Positions 25,190 to 35,382 are shown, counted from the first letter of the stretch. The stretch: DNA of 64,000 bases from an uncultured Prevotellaceae bacterium (GCA_900314755.1 OMWH01000011.1:1-64000); one strand, 5' to 3'. Notes: generated from the sequence alone by a model not told the origin. A program made the numbers and translations.

Positions 25190-26497
25190 TTATTTATGAC
25201 GGATGGCTGTCACACAGGCAGCACCCACAACCAGAAGACATCCAGCCACGATCATCATGGTGGACTGATGACTGCCTACGAGTGAGAGGACAAGACCTCC
25301 ACAGAGTGCTGCGATAATCTGGGGAATACAGATAGTACCGTTGAACAGTCCCAGATAGGCTCCCATGTGACCATAGCCCTGCAACGCATTGGTGACAAAG
25401 GTAAATGGCATGGCGAGCATTGCCGCCCAGGCGCAACCAATCAGCAGGAAGGGGATAAACTGTAGGTATGCGTCGTGGATAAAGGGAACGATGGCAAAAC
25501 CGATGCCGCCGATGATGAGGCTGATGGCGTAAGCGGCTTTGGTATTCTTGAATTGTGGCAGGACAGCCGCCCAGATAACGGAACCGATAGCCTGTACTGC
25601 AAAGAGGACACCGACCCAGTTGCCCGCTGCCTGGAAGGCTTCGCTGGCAGGGTCTGTGCTGTTCCATACCGTCTCGGCGATGGCACCCGTCGAGTAGTTC
25701 CACATATAGAGGAAGGCTGCCCAGCAAAAGAACTGTACCAGTCCGACCTTCCAGAAAGTGGAGGGGGCTTTGCGTAGCAGTGTCAACCAGTTGGCGGAGT
25801 CCTCTTTCTCCTCTTTACTCTCCGCCACAGCATTATATTCCGCATACTCCTGCGGGTTCCACTCTTTGACTTTCAAAGTGGTATAGATGACACAGAGAAT
25901 CAAAATGGCTGCTCCGATATAGAATGACCAGATGACACTGTCTGGAACTACCCCCTTCTCTGCGACATTCTTAATACCGATATAGGTGAAGAAGAAAGGA
26001 AACAGGAAGCCGACAACACTACCGGCATTGCAGAGGAACGACTGGATGCTGTATGCCTTGGCTTTCTGCTCCTCGTTGACCATGTCACCTACCAGCATCT
26101 TGAATGGTTGCATCGCCATATTGATACTGGTGTCAAGAAACATCAGGGCGATAAGCCCGAACATCATGGCGGCACTGACGGCAAGACCTAATGAGCCGGC
26201 ATTAGGCAACAGACACATGACCAGTACGGCAGTGGCTGCTCCTATAAATAAATAAGGTATACGGCGACCGAAGCGAGTCCATGTCTTGTCGCTCAGTGTT
26301 CCGACAATCGGCTGTACCAGGATACCCATCAGTGGAGGGAGTATCCAGAAATAACTTAAGTTATGGGGGTCAGCACCCAAGGTAGCGAAGATGCGGGAAA
26401 TATTCGCACTTTGCAACGCATACGCTATCTGTACGCCAAAGAAGCCAAAACTAAGGTTCCATAATCCCCAAAAGGGTAAATTCGGTTTCTGTTTCAT
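25190..26497 (-). CDS. MFS transporter, probable maltose/maltodextrin uptake
   Basis: The 435-residue polytopic membrane protein has about 12 transmembrane helices. Its N-terminal region (FGVQIAYALQSANISRIF, then SDKTWTRFGRRIPYLFIG) is typical of the glycoside-pentoside-hexuronide/SLC45-like MFS branch often annotated as a maltose or sucrose transporter. It likely brings maltose and short maltodextrins across the inner membrane to MalQ. It lies between the LacI regulator and malQ, on the same strand. Substrate is inferred from context. Confidence 0.85.
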   Translation of the reverse strand: MKQKPNLPFWGLWNLSFGFFGVQIAYALQSANISRIFATLGADPHNLSYFWILPPLMGILVQPIVGTLSDKTWTRFGRRIPYLFIGAATAVLVMCLLPNAGSLGLAVSAAMMFGLIALMFLDTSINMAMQPFKMLVGDMVNEEQKAKAYSIQSFLCNAGSVVGFLFPFFFTYIGIKNVAEKGVVPDSVIWSFYIGAAILILCVIYTTLKVKEWNPQEYAEYNAVAESKEEKEDSANWLTLLRKAPSTFWKVGLVQFFCWAAFLYMWNYSTGAIAETVWNSTDPASEAFQAAGNWVGVLFAVQAIGSVIWAAVLPQFKNTKAAYAISLIIGGIGFAIVPFIHDAYLQFIPFLLIGCAWAAMLAMPFTFVTNALQGYGHMGAYLGLFNGTICIPQIIAALCGGLVLSLVGSHQSTMMIVAGCLLVVGAACVTAIRHK

Positions 26498-26521
26498 ATT
26501 ATTATTCTTCTTTTGTTATAT

Positions 26522-26566
26522 ACTATATTTACTATAGTTCCTATAGTCACTATAGGGACTATGTCC
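26522..26566. repeat. Five tandem imperfect 9-bp repeats
   Basis: The units ACTATATTT, ACTATAGTT, CCTATAGTC, ACTATAGGG and ACTATGTCC follow each other without gaps between the LacI-gene stop and the transporter start. The shared core is CTATAG. It lies just upstream of the transporter on the minus strand. No function is known for it. Confidence 0.7.
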
Positions 26567-27591
26567 TATCTAGTCGTCCCCCTGATAATCAGGCGGGTTC
26601 TTACTATTCTGCGCTCCATCTTGTTACGGGGGATCGTTCCCTCCACATGTCCTATCAGGATATCGGCGGCTTCCTCTCCAACCTTCACGCCCCGCTGCTC
26701 TACCGTGGTCAGCATAGGGTCGCAGGCAACGGCACGTTGTCCGTTGGTAAAGCCACAGACAGAGATGTCGTCGGGTACTTTGAAGCCCATGCGCTTCGCG
26801 GTATAGAGAATACCTATTGCCGTATCGTCGTTGACGGCAAAAAATCCATTGGGGGGGGCATCTTCTGACAGTATTCCAGGAGTGATCGCCTCAGCGTCAG
26901 TCCTGTTATCACAATTATATATAAGGGCAGGATCAGGTTGGATACCGTGTTTCAGGAGAGCGTCCTTATACCCGTTAAAACGGTTCTTGGAAATCTCCAG
27001 GGTCATGGAGGAGCCATAGAAGGCAATTCTGTTACAGCCTGTCTCTATCAGATGGGTCACCGCATTATAGGCACCCATATAATCATCTACCACCACGCGG
27101 CTGGCATTGACTCCCGTGCAAATGCGGTCATAGAACACCAAGGGGACTCCAGCGTCGATAAGTCGCTGGAAGTGGTCGTATTGATGGGTGTCCTTCGCCT
27201 GGGAGACGATAATGCCGCAAACCTTGTTCTCGTAGAATGACCGGCAGATCTTCACTTCCCGCTCATATTGCTCATTGCTTTGTGCCACCATGATACGATA
27301 ACCCCTTGCCGATGCTTCCTCCTCAATACCAGAGAGGACCGAGGAGAAATAGTAATGGGCAAACTCAGGGATGATGACCCCGATTACCTTCATGGGCTGA
27401 ACCTTCGAATGGCGTAATGACTCTGCAATAAAATTAGGAGTAAAGTTGTGCTCACGGGCATATTGCTGGATGGCGGCACGCCGCTCCGCAGAGATACGGG
27501 GAGAATCCTTCAAGGCTCGAGAGACTGTTGCCACGCTGATACCAAACTCACGGGCAATATCCTTCATCGTCAAAGTAGTACGTTTTTCCAT
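26566..27591 (-). CDS. LacI-family transcriptional regulator of the starch locus
   Basis: The 341-residue product has an N-terminal helix-turn-helix (about 8-30, MKDIAREFGISVATVSRAL), a hinge helix near 50-60 and a periplasmic-binding-protein-like effector domain (about 65-341). It is divergent from susC and precedes the transporter and malQ genes. It probably senses a maltodextrin or glucose derivative in the cytoplasm and binds the palindrome found at 27678, 25171 and 36708. In B. thetaiotaomicron the starch locus is instead run by the membrane regulator SusR. Whether this protein activates or represses is not visible; the fixed operator-to-promoter distance suggests activation. Confidence 0.92.
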   Translation of the reverse strand: MEKRTTLTMKDIAREFGISVATVSRALKDSPRISAERRAAIQQYAREHNFTPNFIAESLRHSKVQPMKVIGVIIPEFAHYYFSSVLSGIEEEASARGYRIMVAQSNEQYEREVKICRSFYENKVCGIIVSQAKDTHQYDHFQRLIDAGVPLVFYDRICTGVNASRVVVDDYMGAYNAVTHLIETGCNRIAFYGSSMTLEISKNRFNGYKDALLKHGIQPDPALIYNCDNRTDAEAITPGILSEDAPPNGFFAVNDDTAIGILYTAKRMGFKVPDDISVCGFTNGQRAVACDPMLTTVEQRGVKVGEEAADILIGHVEGTIPRNKMERRIVRTRLIIRGTTR

Positions 27592-27614
27592 TTCGGTTCT
27601 TAGTATTGTGATTG

Positions 27615-27622
27615 CAAAGTTA
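27615..27622 (-). promoter_or_regulatory. -7 promoter box of the LacI-family gene
   Basis: The minus strand shows TAACTTTG, matching TAnnTTTG, 24 nt upstream of the start codon. The palindromic operator at 27678-27691 lies 55 nt upstream of this box, so the site may also govern autoregulation. Confidence 0.5.
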
Positions 27623-27677
27623 TTGAAAAGTTCTTTTTGTGGTACGTCAACCTTATTTATTTATAGGTATTTATAAA

Positions 27678-27691
27678 TGCAAACGTTTGCA
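27678..27691. promoter_or_regulatory. Perfect LacI-type operator between the regulator gene and susC
   Basis: TGCAAACGTTTGCA is a perfect 14-bp palindrome with the central CG typical of LacI/GalR operators. It lies between the two divergent promoters: 55 nt separate it from the susC -7 box at 27747 and 55 nt from the regulator -7 box at 27615-27622. Confidence 0.8.
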
Positions 27692-27746
27692 CACTCCTAA
27701 TAACGTTTTTAACTCAAAAAAAGTATTAACGAATCAAAACATCTTC

Positions 27747-27771
27747 TATCTTTGCACTTGATTTAAATCAA
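27747..27771 (+). promoter_or_regulatory. susC promoter with palindrome at the transcription start
   Basis: TATCTTTG (27747-27754) is a perfect -7 box; no TTTG -33 element is present, in line with a need for an activator. A second perfect 14-bp palindrome, TTGATTTAAATCAA, covers 27758-27771, where transcription should begin. The leader to susC is about 60 nt. Confidence 0.65.
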
Positions 27772-27820
27772 ATGTTTTGAATACGTGAACTAAAATTATA
27801 TTACTAACTCTAAAAAAGAA

Positions 27821-30800
27821 ATGATGAAGCAGGTAAACATTCAATCTCCGTTAAGGATGCTTGTCCTTTTATTAGGACTCTTTCTTTCGGTAGGAGCCTT
27901 TGCACAGATTGATGTCAAAGGACATGTTAAAGATGCTCAGGGCGAACCGATTATCGGTGCGACGGTACGTGTGGTAGGTACTCAGACCGCTACCGTATCA
28001 GACTTCGACGGTAACTTCGCTTTGAAGGCTAATCAAGGTGCCGACATTAGCGTGTCGTATGTGGGCTATCAAACTCAGACCGTGAAGGCAGCGTCAAGTC
28101 TCGACATCACTCTTCAGGAGGATGCAACGATGTTGGAAAACGTTGTTGTTATCGGTTACGGTGTTGCCCGTAAGACAGACTTGACAGGTTCTGTAACGGC
28201 AATCAAGCCAGATGAAAAGAATCATGGTATTCTTACAACGGCTCAGGACATGATTTCAGGTAAAATTGCAGGTGTTAATGTCAACACCTCGAATGGTGAA
28301 CCTGGTGGTGGTGCTCAGATTCGTATTCGTGGTGGTGCTTCTTTGAATGCAAGTAACGACCCTCTGATTGTGATTGATGGAATGCAAATGGATAACAATG
28401 CCACAAAGGGTGTTAGCAATCCTTTGGCTCTTGTTAATCCTAACGACATCGAGTCGTTCACTGTTCTGAAAGATGCCTCTGCAACTGCTATTTACGGTAG
28501 CCGCGGTTCTAATGGTGTTATCATCATCACAACCAAGAAAGGTCGTCGCAACCAGTCTCCAAAGGTATCGTATAATGGTACATTCTCTGTCAGCTCTGTT
28601 TCAAAGAAACTAGACGTGATGGATGCCAACCAGTATCGCCAGTTCATTAAGGATTATTATGGAGAGACTTCTGAAGCATACGCAGGACTCGGTGAGGCTA
28701 ACACCAATTGGCAGGATGAAATATATCGCAATGCTGTCAGTCATGACCACAACGTGAGTGTGGCTGGTGGTGTTGGTAACCAGAAGTGGGCAATGCCTTA
28801 CCGTGTCAGTGTTGGTTATACCAACCAGCAGGGTATCTTGAAAGGTTCAGACTATAGCCGTTTTACAGCAGGATTCACAATGAACCCATCGCTTCTTAAC
28901 GATCATCTGAATCTGAACATCAATGGTAAATATGCCTATTCTAAGACAAATCCTGGAGGCCAGGGTGCTATTGGAATGGCAACTCGTATGGATCCTACTC
29001 GTCCTGTTAAGAGTTCAGAGGATCAGTTCAAAAATTGGGGTGGTTATTGGCAGTGGGTAAATCCAACTACGGCTTATGATCCAACATATCCCTATGCGAT
29101 TAATAATGATGCTCCCCAAAACCCTGTAGAACTAATCGATAATTACACATTCGATAAGAGTTCGCACACACTGTTAGGAAATTTCGAAGCCGACTATAAG
29201 ATTCACGGTTTTGAAGACCTGCGTTTGCATATGAACTTAGCCGGTTCTTATTCGTATGGTGGTGAATATACCAACAATAATCCTTACTCTACCTATGGCT
29301 ACTACTATGGTGGTAAGGGTGACAACACCGAGAAGAAGTACAACGTTTTGGCTTCGCTTTATGCGCAGTACTTTAAAGACTTTAACAAGGACAATCACTT
29401 CGATATAATGGCAGGTTATGAGTATAGCCGCACCAAATATTGGGGAAATAGCTGGTATAAAGATTTTTATCCAGAGACTAATGAGGGAACAGACGATGAT
29501 GGTAATCCATTAGCTGGTACTGTCCATAATTCTTCCGAGTCATTCTGGAGGGGCCAGATGATACTTGTCAGCTGGTACGGACGTGCCAACTATTCACTCT
29601 TCGACCGTTATCTCCTTACAGTCAACTTCCGTGCCGATGGTTCGAGCCGTTTTGCAGATGGACACCGTTGGGGCTTCTTCCCCTCTGTTGCAGCAGGTTG
29701 GCGTATTAAGGACGAATCCTTCCTGAAGAGTGTTGATGAAATCAGTGAGATGAAGTTGCGTCTTAGCTGGGGTCAAACAGGTCAGCAGAACACGGGTAAA
29801 GAGTATTATACTCCTACTTACAAGATGACTACTGGTAACGACCGTTTGTATCCAATAGGCCCAAACAATCCTGGAACGCTGTTCCAACCATTGGTTTACA
29901 ACAACGACCTGACTTGGGAAACCACTACGACATGGAATGCTGGTTTAGACTTTGGAATGTTCAATCAACGTCTGACCATGACGATTGATGCTTATATCCG
30001 TAAGACAACAGATTTGCTCTGCACTCCAACTATCGCAGCTGGACAGAACTACGATAATGCGATGTTGCTGAATGCTGGCGAACTGAAGAATAAAGGTATA
30101 GAGATTGCTATCTCGGGTAAGCCCATACAAACCAAAGACTGGTTTATGGAATTAGGTTTAAATGCTGCATATAACAAGAACGAAGTAACTGAGCTCTATG
30201 GTGGCCGTGATATGATTGAAGCTGGACTGTCAGTGGGCATGAACAAGGCTTTGACTTATCATAAAGTGGGACAGCCTGCTAACTCTTTCTGGGTTTACCA
30301 GCAGGTGTACGATGAAGCAGGACGTCCTATTCAAGGTGTTTATGTTGACCGCAATGCGGATGGTAACATTGACGATAACGACCGTTACTTCTACAAGAAT
30401 ATCGCAGCTCCTTGGACTGGCGGTTTCTACTTTAAGGTTGCTTACAAGAACTGGGATTTAGGAACTAACTTCCGTTTCTCTTTGGGCAACTATGTTTATA
30501 ACGGCTTGATAGAGAGTCGTATGAACTCAGCAGAACGTTACCAGGCATCTAAGGGATTCTATGAGAATACTACTGCCGATGTAGCAGCATTGAGATGGAC
30601 ATCTTATGATTACCCACTTTCTGACTACTTCGTTCAGAATGCTTCGTTCTTGAAGTGTGACAACATTACATTAGGCTACAACTTCGAGGAATTGTTCAAA
30701 GGTGCAAACTATCATGGTCTCAGTGGTCGTATTTATGCCTCATGTTCTAACGTGTTTACCATCACCAAGTACAAGGGACTTGATCCTGAGCAGGTGTCTG

Positions 30801-30865
30801 GTTTCGAGGGAAGTGTTTATCCACGCAGTCGCACATTCCTTGTGGGACTTAACCTCAACTTCTAA
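27821..30865 (+). CDS. susC: SusC-type TonB-dependent starch oligosaccharide transporter
   Basis: The 1,014-residue outer-membrane protein has a signal peptide (about 1-29, ending FAQ), a carboxypeptidase-regulatory-like beta-sandwich (about 32-105), the SusC family segment VVVIGYG near 112, a plug domain (about 125-240) and a 22-strand barrel ending in an aromatic residue (LNLNF). It moves oligosaccharides through the outer membrane with TonB energy and SusD as the lid. It is the first gene of susCDEF and follows a regulated promoter. Confidence 0.96.
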   Translation: MMKQVNIQSPLRMLVLLLGLFLSVGAFAQIDVKGHVKDAQGEPIIGATVRVVGTQTATVSDFDGNFALKANQGADISVSYVGYQTQTVKAASSLDITLQEDATMLENVVVIGYGVARKTDLTGSVTAIKPDEKNHGILTTAQDMISGKIAGVNVNTSNGEPGGGAQIRIRGGASLNASNDPLIVIDGMQMDNNATKGVSNPLALVNPNDIESFTVLKDASATAIYGSRGSNGVIIITTKKGRRNQSPKVSYNGTFSVSSVSKKLDVMDANQYRQFIKDYYGETSEAYAGLGEANTNWQDEIYRNAVSHDHNVSVAGGVGNQKWAMPYRVSVGYTNQQGILKGSDYSRFTAGFTMNPSLLNDHLNLNINGKYAYSKTNPGGQGAIGMATRMDPTRPVKSSEDQFKNWGGYWQWVNPTTAYDPTYPYAINNDAPQNPVELIDNYTFDKSSHTLLGNFEADYKIHGFEDLRLHMNLAGSYSYGGEYTNNNPYSTYGYYYGGKGDNTEKKYNVLASLYAQYFKDFNKDNHFDIMAGYEYSRTKYWGNSWYKDFYPETNEGTDDDGNPLAGTVHNSSESFWRGQMILVSWYGRANYSLFDRYLLTVNFRADGSSRFADGHRWGFFPSVAAGWRIKDESFLKSVDEISEMKLRLSWGQTGQQNTGKEYYTPTYKMTTGNDRLYPIGPNNPGTLFQPLVYNNDLTWETTTTWNAGLDFGMFNQRLTMTIDAYIRKTTDLLCTPTIAAGQNYDNAMLLNAGELKNKGIEIAISGKPIQTKDWFMELGLNAAYNKNEVTELYGGRDMIEAGLSVGMNKALTYHKVGQPANSFWVYQQVYDEAGRPIQGVYVDRNADGNIDDNDRYFYKNIAAPWTGGFYFKVAYKNWDLGTNFRFSLGNYVYNGLIESRMNSAERYQASKGFYENTTADVAALRWTSYDYPLSDYFVQNASFLKCDNITLGYNFEELFKGANYHGLSGRIYASCSNVFTITKYKGLDPEQVSGFEGSVYPRSRTFLVGLNLNF

Positions 30866-30891
30866 TCACATAACTAAATACAGAACGAAAT

Positions 30892-32607
30892 ATGAAACTC
30901 AATAAATTCAAAGCAATGGTTTCGGCAGCAACCTTGATGATGGTTGCTAGTCTGACCTCATGTATGGCTGACTTGGACAAAGGCAATATTGATCCGACAG
31001 TTCAGGCCGAGCCCGACATTACAGCGCTCTACAGCAAATGCTATGCTTGCCTGATTTTGGAGGGAATGGATGGTAGTGCTGATTTTAATGTAGATAATGC
31101 TGGAAAGTCGACGCTGGTACGTAATATCTACAATGCAAATGTATTATCTACGGATGAGGGTATTTGCTGGTGGACAGATGGTGGATTGGAAGACTATGGC
31201 ATGAATACACCAAAGCCAAGTAGCGATGCTATTCGTTATTTGTACTATCGTCTAATTATGGATGTCAGCTACTGTAATCACTATCTGGAACTTTCTGCAG
31301 CTCAGGAAGACCAAGTTAAGTTGGCTGAGGTTCGTTTCATTCGTGCATATCTTTATTATCAGTTGCTCGACCTCTTTGGAGATCCATCATTCATTCCTGC
31401 TATTTCTACTGAAATGCCTAAGCAGGCCCACTCATACAATGAGAAATTTCAGGAAGATGGTGTTTACTCTCGTGCAGAATTGTTGGCACTGGGTCGTGAG
31501 TTCTTGTTCAACTGGGTGGTAAATGAGTTGAAGGAAGCTGAGGCAAACCTGATGGATCCTCAGCCAAAGACCGATAGTGATCCGGACTATGGTCGTGTTG
31601 ACAAGGCAGCTGCTTGGTTGATGTTGAGCCGTGTATATTTGAATGCGGGAACCTATCTGAACAACGATGGTCAAAACAATCCTTATTGGGCAGAGGCATT
31701 GTCGTATGCAGAAAAAGTTATCAACTCAGGATATTCTTTGTTTGACGACAGCAAGATGTCTGCAGAGGCTAAGGCTAATGGCTATAAGCCTTACGACCTG
31801 CTGTTCATGGGCGATAATGGTTCGAATGGTTCTTCATGCGAAGCTATCTTCCCATTACTTCAGGATGGTCGCGTTACGAAGGCTTGGGGTGGTTCAATGT
31901 TCTTCGTGGCAGCTATGTGGGATCCTAATATGGCTACAGTTATCGGTCAGGATGCTGCAACCACTCAGAATACTTGGGCAGGTATGCGCTGTCGTCCTCA
32001 GTTGATAGAGAAATTTACAAGTAATCCTAACTCATTCGTAGGTAAAACCGCAAAAGAAATTCGCGCAATGGGTATTGACGATCGTGCCATCTTCTGGGGT
32101 GTAGATCATACATTGTCTGTTTATCCTAACGATGGCTTTGCTAGCGGCATAGTTACTCCAAAATGGAATAACAACTATTCTAATGGTGGTACACCTCATG
32201 ACAATGAGAATGTGGATATCGATTTCTATCTGCTCCGCGTAGCAGAGGCTTATCTGAATGCAGCCGAGGCTGCTCTCCATACTGGTGATGCAGGCAAGGC
32301 TAAGACCTACATGGATGCAATCCGCAATCGTGCTCACGCTGCTACTCGTAGCAGTTATACGCTTGACGATATTCTCGATGAGCGTGCTCGTGAAATGTAT
32401 TTCGAAGGTATTCGTCGTCCTGACTTGATTCGTTACAACTACTTCGGTGGCGTCAGCGTTTCTTATGGTTGGGAAGGTAAGGGAGGCAATACTGGTTATA
32501 CTGGTGCTCCTTTCGAGAAATATCTGAATGTATATCCTATCCCATCTTCTGAGGTGATGGCCAACTCTAATCTGACTCAGATTGACGGTTATACCGAGAT
32601 AGAATAA
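30892..32607 (+). CDS. susD: SusD-type starch-binding outer-membrane lipoprotein
   Basis: The 571-residue lipoprotein has the lipobox LTSC with Cys24. It shows the SusD/RagB helical fold with TPR-like pairs, for example LAEVRFIRAYLYYQLLDLFGD, VDKAAAWLMLSRVYLNAGTYL and LLRVAEAYLNAAEAAL, and the C-terminal EERAREMYFEGIRRPDLIRY-type segment. It binds starch at the cell surface and closes the SusC channel. It starts 26 nt after susC. Confidence 0.95.
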   Translation: MKLNKFKAMVSAATLMMVASLTSCMADLDKGNIDPTVQAEPDITALYSKCYACLILEGMDGSADFNVDNAGKSTLVRNIYNANVLSTDEGICWWTDGGLEDYGMNTPKPSSDAIRYLYYRLIMDVSYCNHYLELSAAQEDQVKLAEVRFIRAYLYYQLLDLFGDPSFIPAISTEMPKQAHSYNEKFQEDGVYSRAELLALGREFLFNWVVNELKEAEANLMDPQPKTDSDPDYGRVDKAAAWLMLSRVYLNAGTYLNNDGQNNPYWAEALSYAEKVINSGYSLFDDSKMSAEAKANGYKPYDLLFMGDNGSNGSSCEAIFPLLQDGRVTKAWGGSMFFVAAMWDPNMATVIGQDAATTQNTWAGMRCRPQLIEKFTSNPNSFVGKTAKEIRAMGIDDRAIFWGVDHTLSVYPNDGFASGIVTPKWNNNYSNGGTPHDNENVDIDFYLLRVAEAYLNAAEAALHTGDAGKAKTYMDAIRNRAHAATRSSYTLDDILDERAREMYFEGIRRPDLIRYNYFGGVSVSYGWEGKGGNTGYTGAPFEKYLNVYPIPSSEVMANSNLTQIDGYTEIE

Positions 32608-32640
32608 TAAATGTTTAAACCGAAAAATAAGAAACGCAAT

Positions 32641-33858
32641 ATGAAGAATAAACTATTGCTTGGCGCTCTGCTGATAAGCATCGCTAGCTTATTCACAGCT
32701 TGCAAGGATGATAACGGATCGAATCCTTCGTTGGTACAACCCACTGGATTCACACTGAATACTCCTGCTTTTGCCAGTGAGACAGTAGATCTGGAGGCAA
32801 CCAATGAGTTGCTGTTGACATGGTCTCAGCCTCAATACACAGCGAATAATGCACCTTTACAGGTTACTTATGAGATACAGGTTTCACCCACTAATCAGTT
32901 TACAGTTTCTACCGATGAGGCTGCCGCTGATGAAAGTGGAGAAACGATTGCCGACTATGCTGCTATTGCTCGTACTACAACGCAATGCACCTACACGCTC
33001 TTATCTGCTGACTTAGACAAAGCTTTGGTCCAGATTGGGAAGTGGAAGGAAAGTGAGGTTCCTGCTGAGCAAACTGCTTTCCTGCGCATCAATGCTTTCC
33101 TTTTGGAAAATGGTGTTCGCTTGAACAACGTAGTTTCAAATTCTATTGAATTATCTTTTAATCCTTATTATATTGAGCTGAAGGATGCTGAGCCAATCAT
33201 GTGGTATCTTGTTGGTAACAATATTCTGGATGGAGCCTGGAGTAATAACCCTGGTGTAAGTAGTCTGCCAATGTTTAAGGTGAGCGACTTCCCCTACGAC
33301 AAGGCTACAGGAACAGGTGAGATAACTTATCTCAACTATTTCACAACCGACGGATGGAAGATTCAGCCAGAAGACTTCAACTGGGATCTTGGATTCATGA
33401 GTGGTGGAGAAGCTAACACTGCAATTTATCGAGATGGTGCTGCTGATGGTGGTAACATCTGGTGTGATCCGGCAGGATACTATAAGGTAACAGTTAATAC
33501 TGCCTCTAACGAGTGTACCATCGTTCAGCAGGATATCACCCCAAAGGTTTTTGCACAGATTTGTATGGCAGGTACGTTCAATGAATGGGGTGATACCGAT
33601 ATGACTCCAGCTAACAAGAGTGGTGAGAATCATGTTTGGACTTACGTGATGACTGTTGATGCAGGTAAAACGGAACAGATTAAGTTCAAGGAAGCTGGCT
33701 CGTGGGATAATAACTGGGGCTATGGTTCTGCTGACGGTGAGGTAAATACCTGTGGTGTTGCAAAGAACGGTGCTCCTAATATCGGAGTAGAAGAAGGTAC
33801 TTGGATTATCTGCTTCAACGATATCACTGGCGAGTTTAGTATTATTAAGAAAAACTAA
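32641..33858 (+). CDS. susE: SusE-like surface starch-binding lipoprotein
   Basis: I start this protein at the ATG at 32641 (405 residues), which gives a clean lipoprotein signal (LFTAC); an upstream in-frame ATG at 32611 would add ten charged residues. An N-terminal SusE domain with Ig-like character (about 25-165) is followed by beta-sandwich modules. The last (CMAGTFNEWGDTDM to the end) resembles a carbohydrate-binding module. It lies directly after susD, as SusE does. Its role is inferred to be starch binding at the surface. Confidence 0.85.
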   Translation: MKNKLLLGALLISIASLFTACKDDNGSNPSLVQPTGFTLNTPAFASETVDLEATNELLLTWSQPQYTANNAPLQVTYEIQVSPTNQFTVSTDEAAADESGETIADYAAIARTTTQCTYTLLSADLDKALVQIGKWKESEVPAEQTAFLRINAFLLENGVRLNNVVSNSIELSFNPYYIELKDAEPIMWYLVGNNILDGAWSNNPGVSSLPMFKVSDFPYDKATGTGEITYLNYFTTDGWKIQPEDFNWDLGFMSGGEANTAIYRDGAADGGNIWCDPAGYYKVTVNTASNECTIVQQDITPKVFAQICMAGTFNEWGDTDMTPANKSGENHVWTYVMTVDAGKTEQIKFKEAGSWDNNWGYGSADGEVNTCGVAKNGAPNIGVEEGTWIICFNDITGEFSIIKKN

Positions 33859-33873
33859 AAGAGTAAGAGCATT

Positions 33874-35361
33874 ATGAAAAAATTTATATTGTGTGGAATA
33901 GCCTTGGTTGCAGGATTAATGTCCTGCACCGAGGACTATAAAGACTGGGCAAACCCGCAAAGCAATGCTGGCAGCGAATTGAATCCAAAGTTTGAGATGA
34001 CGTTGCAGCCGACAGCCAGTGCCATAGACTTTGCTACAGAAACAGGTAATCAGATACAATTGTTTACTACCAATCTGCAAGAAGGACAGACAAGTTATTA
34101 CAATGTGCTGTTAGAGAGTGTTGGCAGCGATAAGGATGTCACGATTATAGCTGACGTTGATGGTAAAGTGCAGGCAGAAGACCTGATTGATGCTGTGAAA
34201 CAATTCTGGGGAGCTGCTCCTGTTGAGCGTACACTGATAGTTACTGTTTCTACAGAAGTGAAGGTGACTACCGAGGATGGTGTGGTTACGGTACATCGCG
34301 AGGCAAATCCTTATGAACTCAAAGTGACCCTCGCGGCTCCTTACATTGATGCCGATGGCTATTATGTAGTTGGTAATATCGATGGATGGAAGTTAATAAG
34401 GGTTGATGCCTACCATATGACGAATAATGGCGGACCTGTTTATGACAACCCAGAGTTCAGCGTGGAGATTAAACCAGTTGATGGTATTACTACTTACGAA
34501 ATTAAGGCAATTCCGGCAGCAGATTTCAATGCAGATGGTTCTATTGCTTCTTGGGATCGTGCTTTCTCTGCAGCAGAAGGTGTTGATGAGCCTGCCTATG
34601 AAGGAACGTTGTCAAACACAAACAAGGGAGGCAATATCAAGTTCGATGCAGTTGAAGATGCTGTCAGCTACACACTTACCATTAATGCAATGACTTCTAC
34701 ATATACTGTGGAGGCAAACATGAAAGACCAGTCAATTTACGATACAACTCCAGTTCTTTACCTAACAGGTGATTACTATAGTTGGGGTGGATCTGAAGAT
34801 GATTGGAAACCACTTGTACCAGTGTATGGAAATGAGAATCTGTCATGGAAGATTATCTACCTGCATGAGTGGGAAAAGATTAAGTTTGCACCTCAGAAAG
34901 GCTGGGGCAATGATTTCGGTTACGACGCCGAGAGTGTTGTTGATAAGGCAGAGGCAGGTGCTCAAGCTGATGGTTCAAATCTTATGGTTAGCAAAGCAGG
35001 ATGGTATCTTCTGAAGGTCGATAAAACTGCAGGTGCTCGTAAGATTGAAATTCTTAAACCAGAAGTATATCTGATTGGTAATACATCACCTACAAGTTGG
35101 GATGTTGCCGAGGCAGGTCTCTTTGAAGTTCCTACGACTGAGAAAGGAAAGTTTGTTTCTCCTGCATTTGTAGCAGATAACGAAGTACGCATGTGTGTTA
35201 AACTGGGAGATGACATTGACTGGTGGAAGACAGAGTTCATCGTTAATGCTAATGGTATCATCGACTATCGTGGTAATGGCGGAGATCAGCCTCGTGTCAA
35301 TGTTACTACAGGTCAAAAGTGCTATTTGAATTTTACTTACGGTTCTGGTTCATATAAATAA
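33874..35361 (+). CDS. susF: SusF-like surface starch-binding lipoprotein
   Basis: The 495-residue lipoprotein has the lipobox LMSC (Cys18). Beta-rich modules follow: an N-terminal SusE/F-type domain, then repeated modules with motifs such as YYVVGNIDGWK, LYLTGDYYSWGG and VYLIGNTSPTSW, each at the start of a probable starch-binding domain. It follows susE by 15 nt and ends the susCDEF operon before a strong terminator. Confidence 0.84.
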   Translation: MKKFILCGIALVAGLMSCTEDYKDWANPQSNAGSELNPKFEMTLQPTASAIDFATETGNQIQLFTTNLQEGQTSYYNVLLESVGSDKDVTIIADVDGKVQAEDLIDAVKQFWGAAPVERTLIVTVSTEVKVTTEDGVVTVHREANPYELKVTLAAPYIDADGYYVVGNIDGWKLIRVDAYHMTNNGGPVYDNPEFSVEIKPVDGITTYEIKAIPAADFNADGSIASWDRAFSAAEGVDEPAYEGTLSNTNKGGNIKFDAVEDAVSYTLTINAMTSTYTVEANMKDQSIYDTTPVLYLTGDYYSWGGSEDDWKPLVPVYGNENLSWKIIYLHEWEKIKFAPQKGWGNDFGYDAESVVDKAEAGAQADGSNLMVSKAGWYLLKVDKTAGARKIEILKPEVYLIGNTSPTSWDVAEAGLFEVPTTEKGKFVSPAFVADNEVRMCVKLGDDIDWWKTEFIVNANGIIDYRGNGGDQPRVNVTTGQKCYLNFTYGSGSYK

Positions 35362-35382
35362 CCCCGTAGACTATAACCGTTC

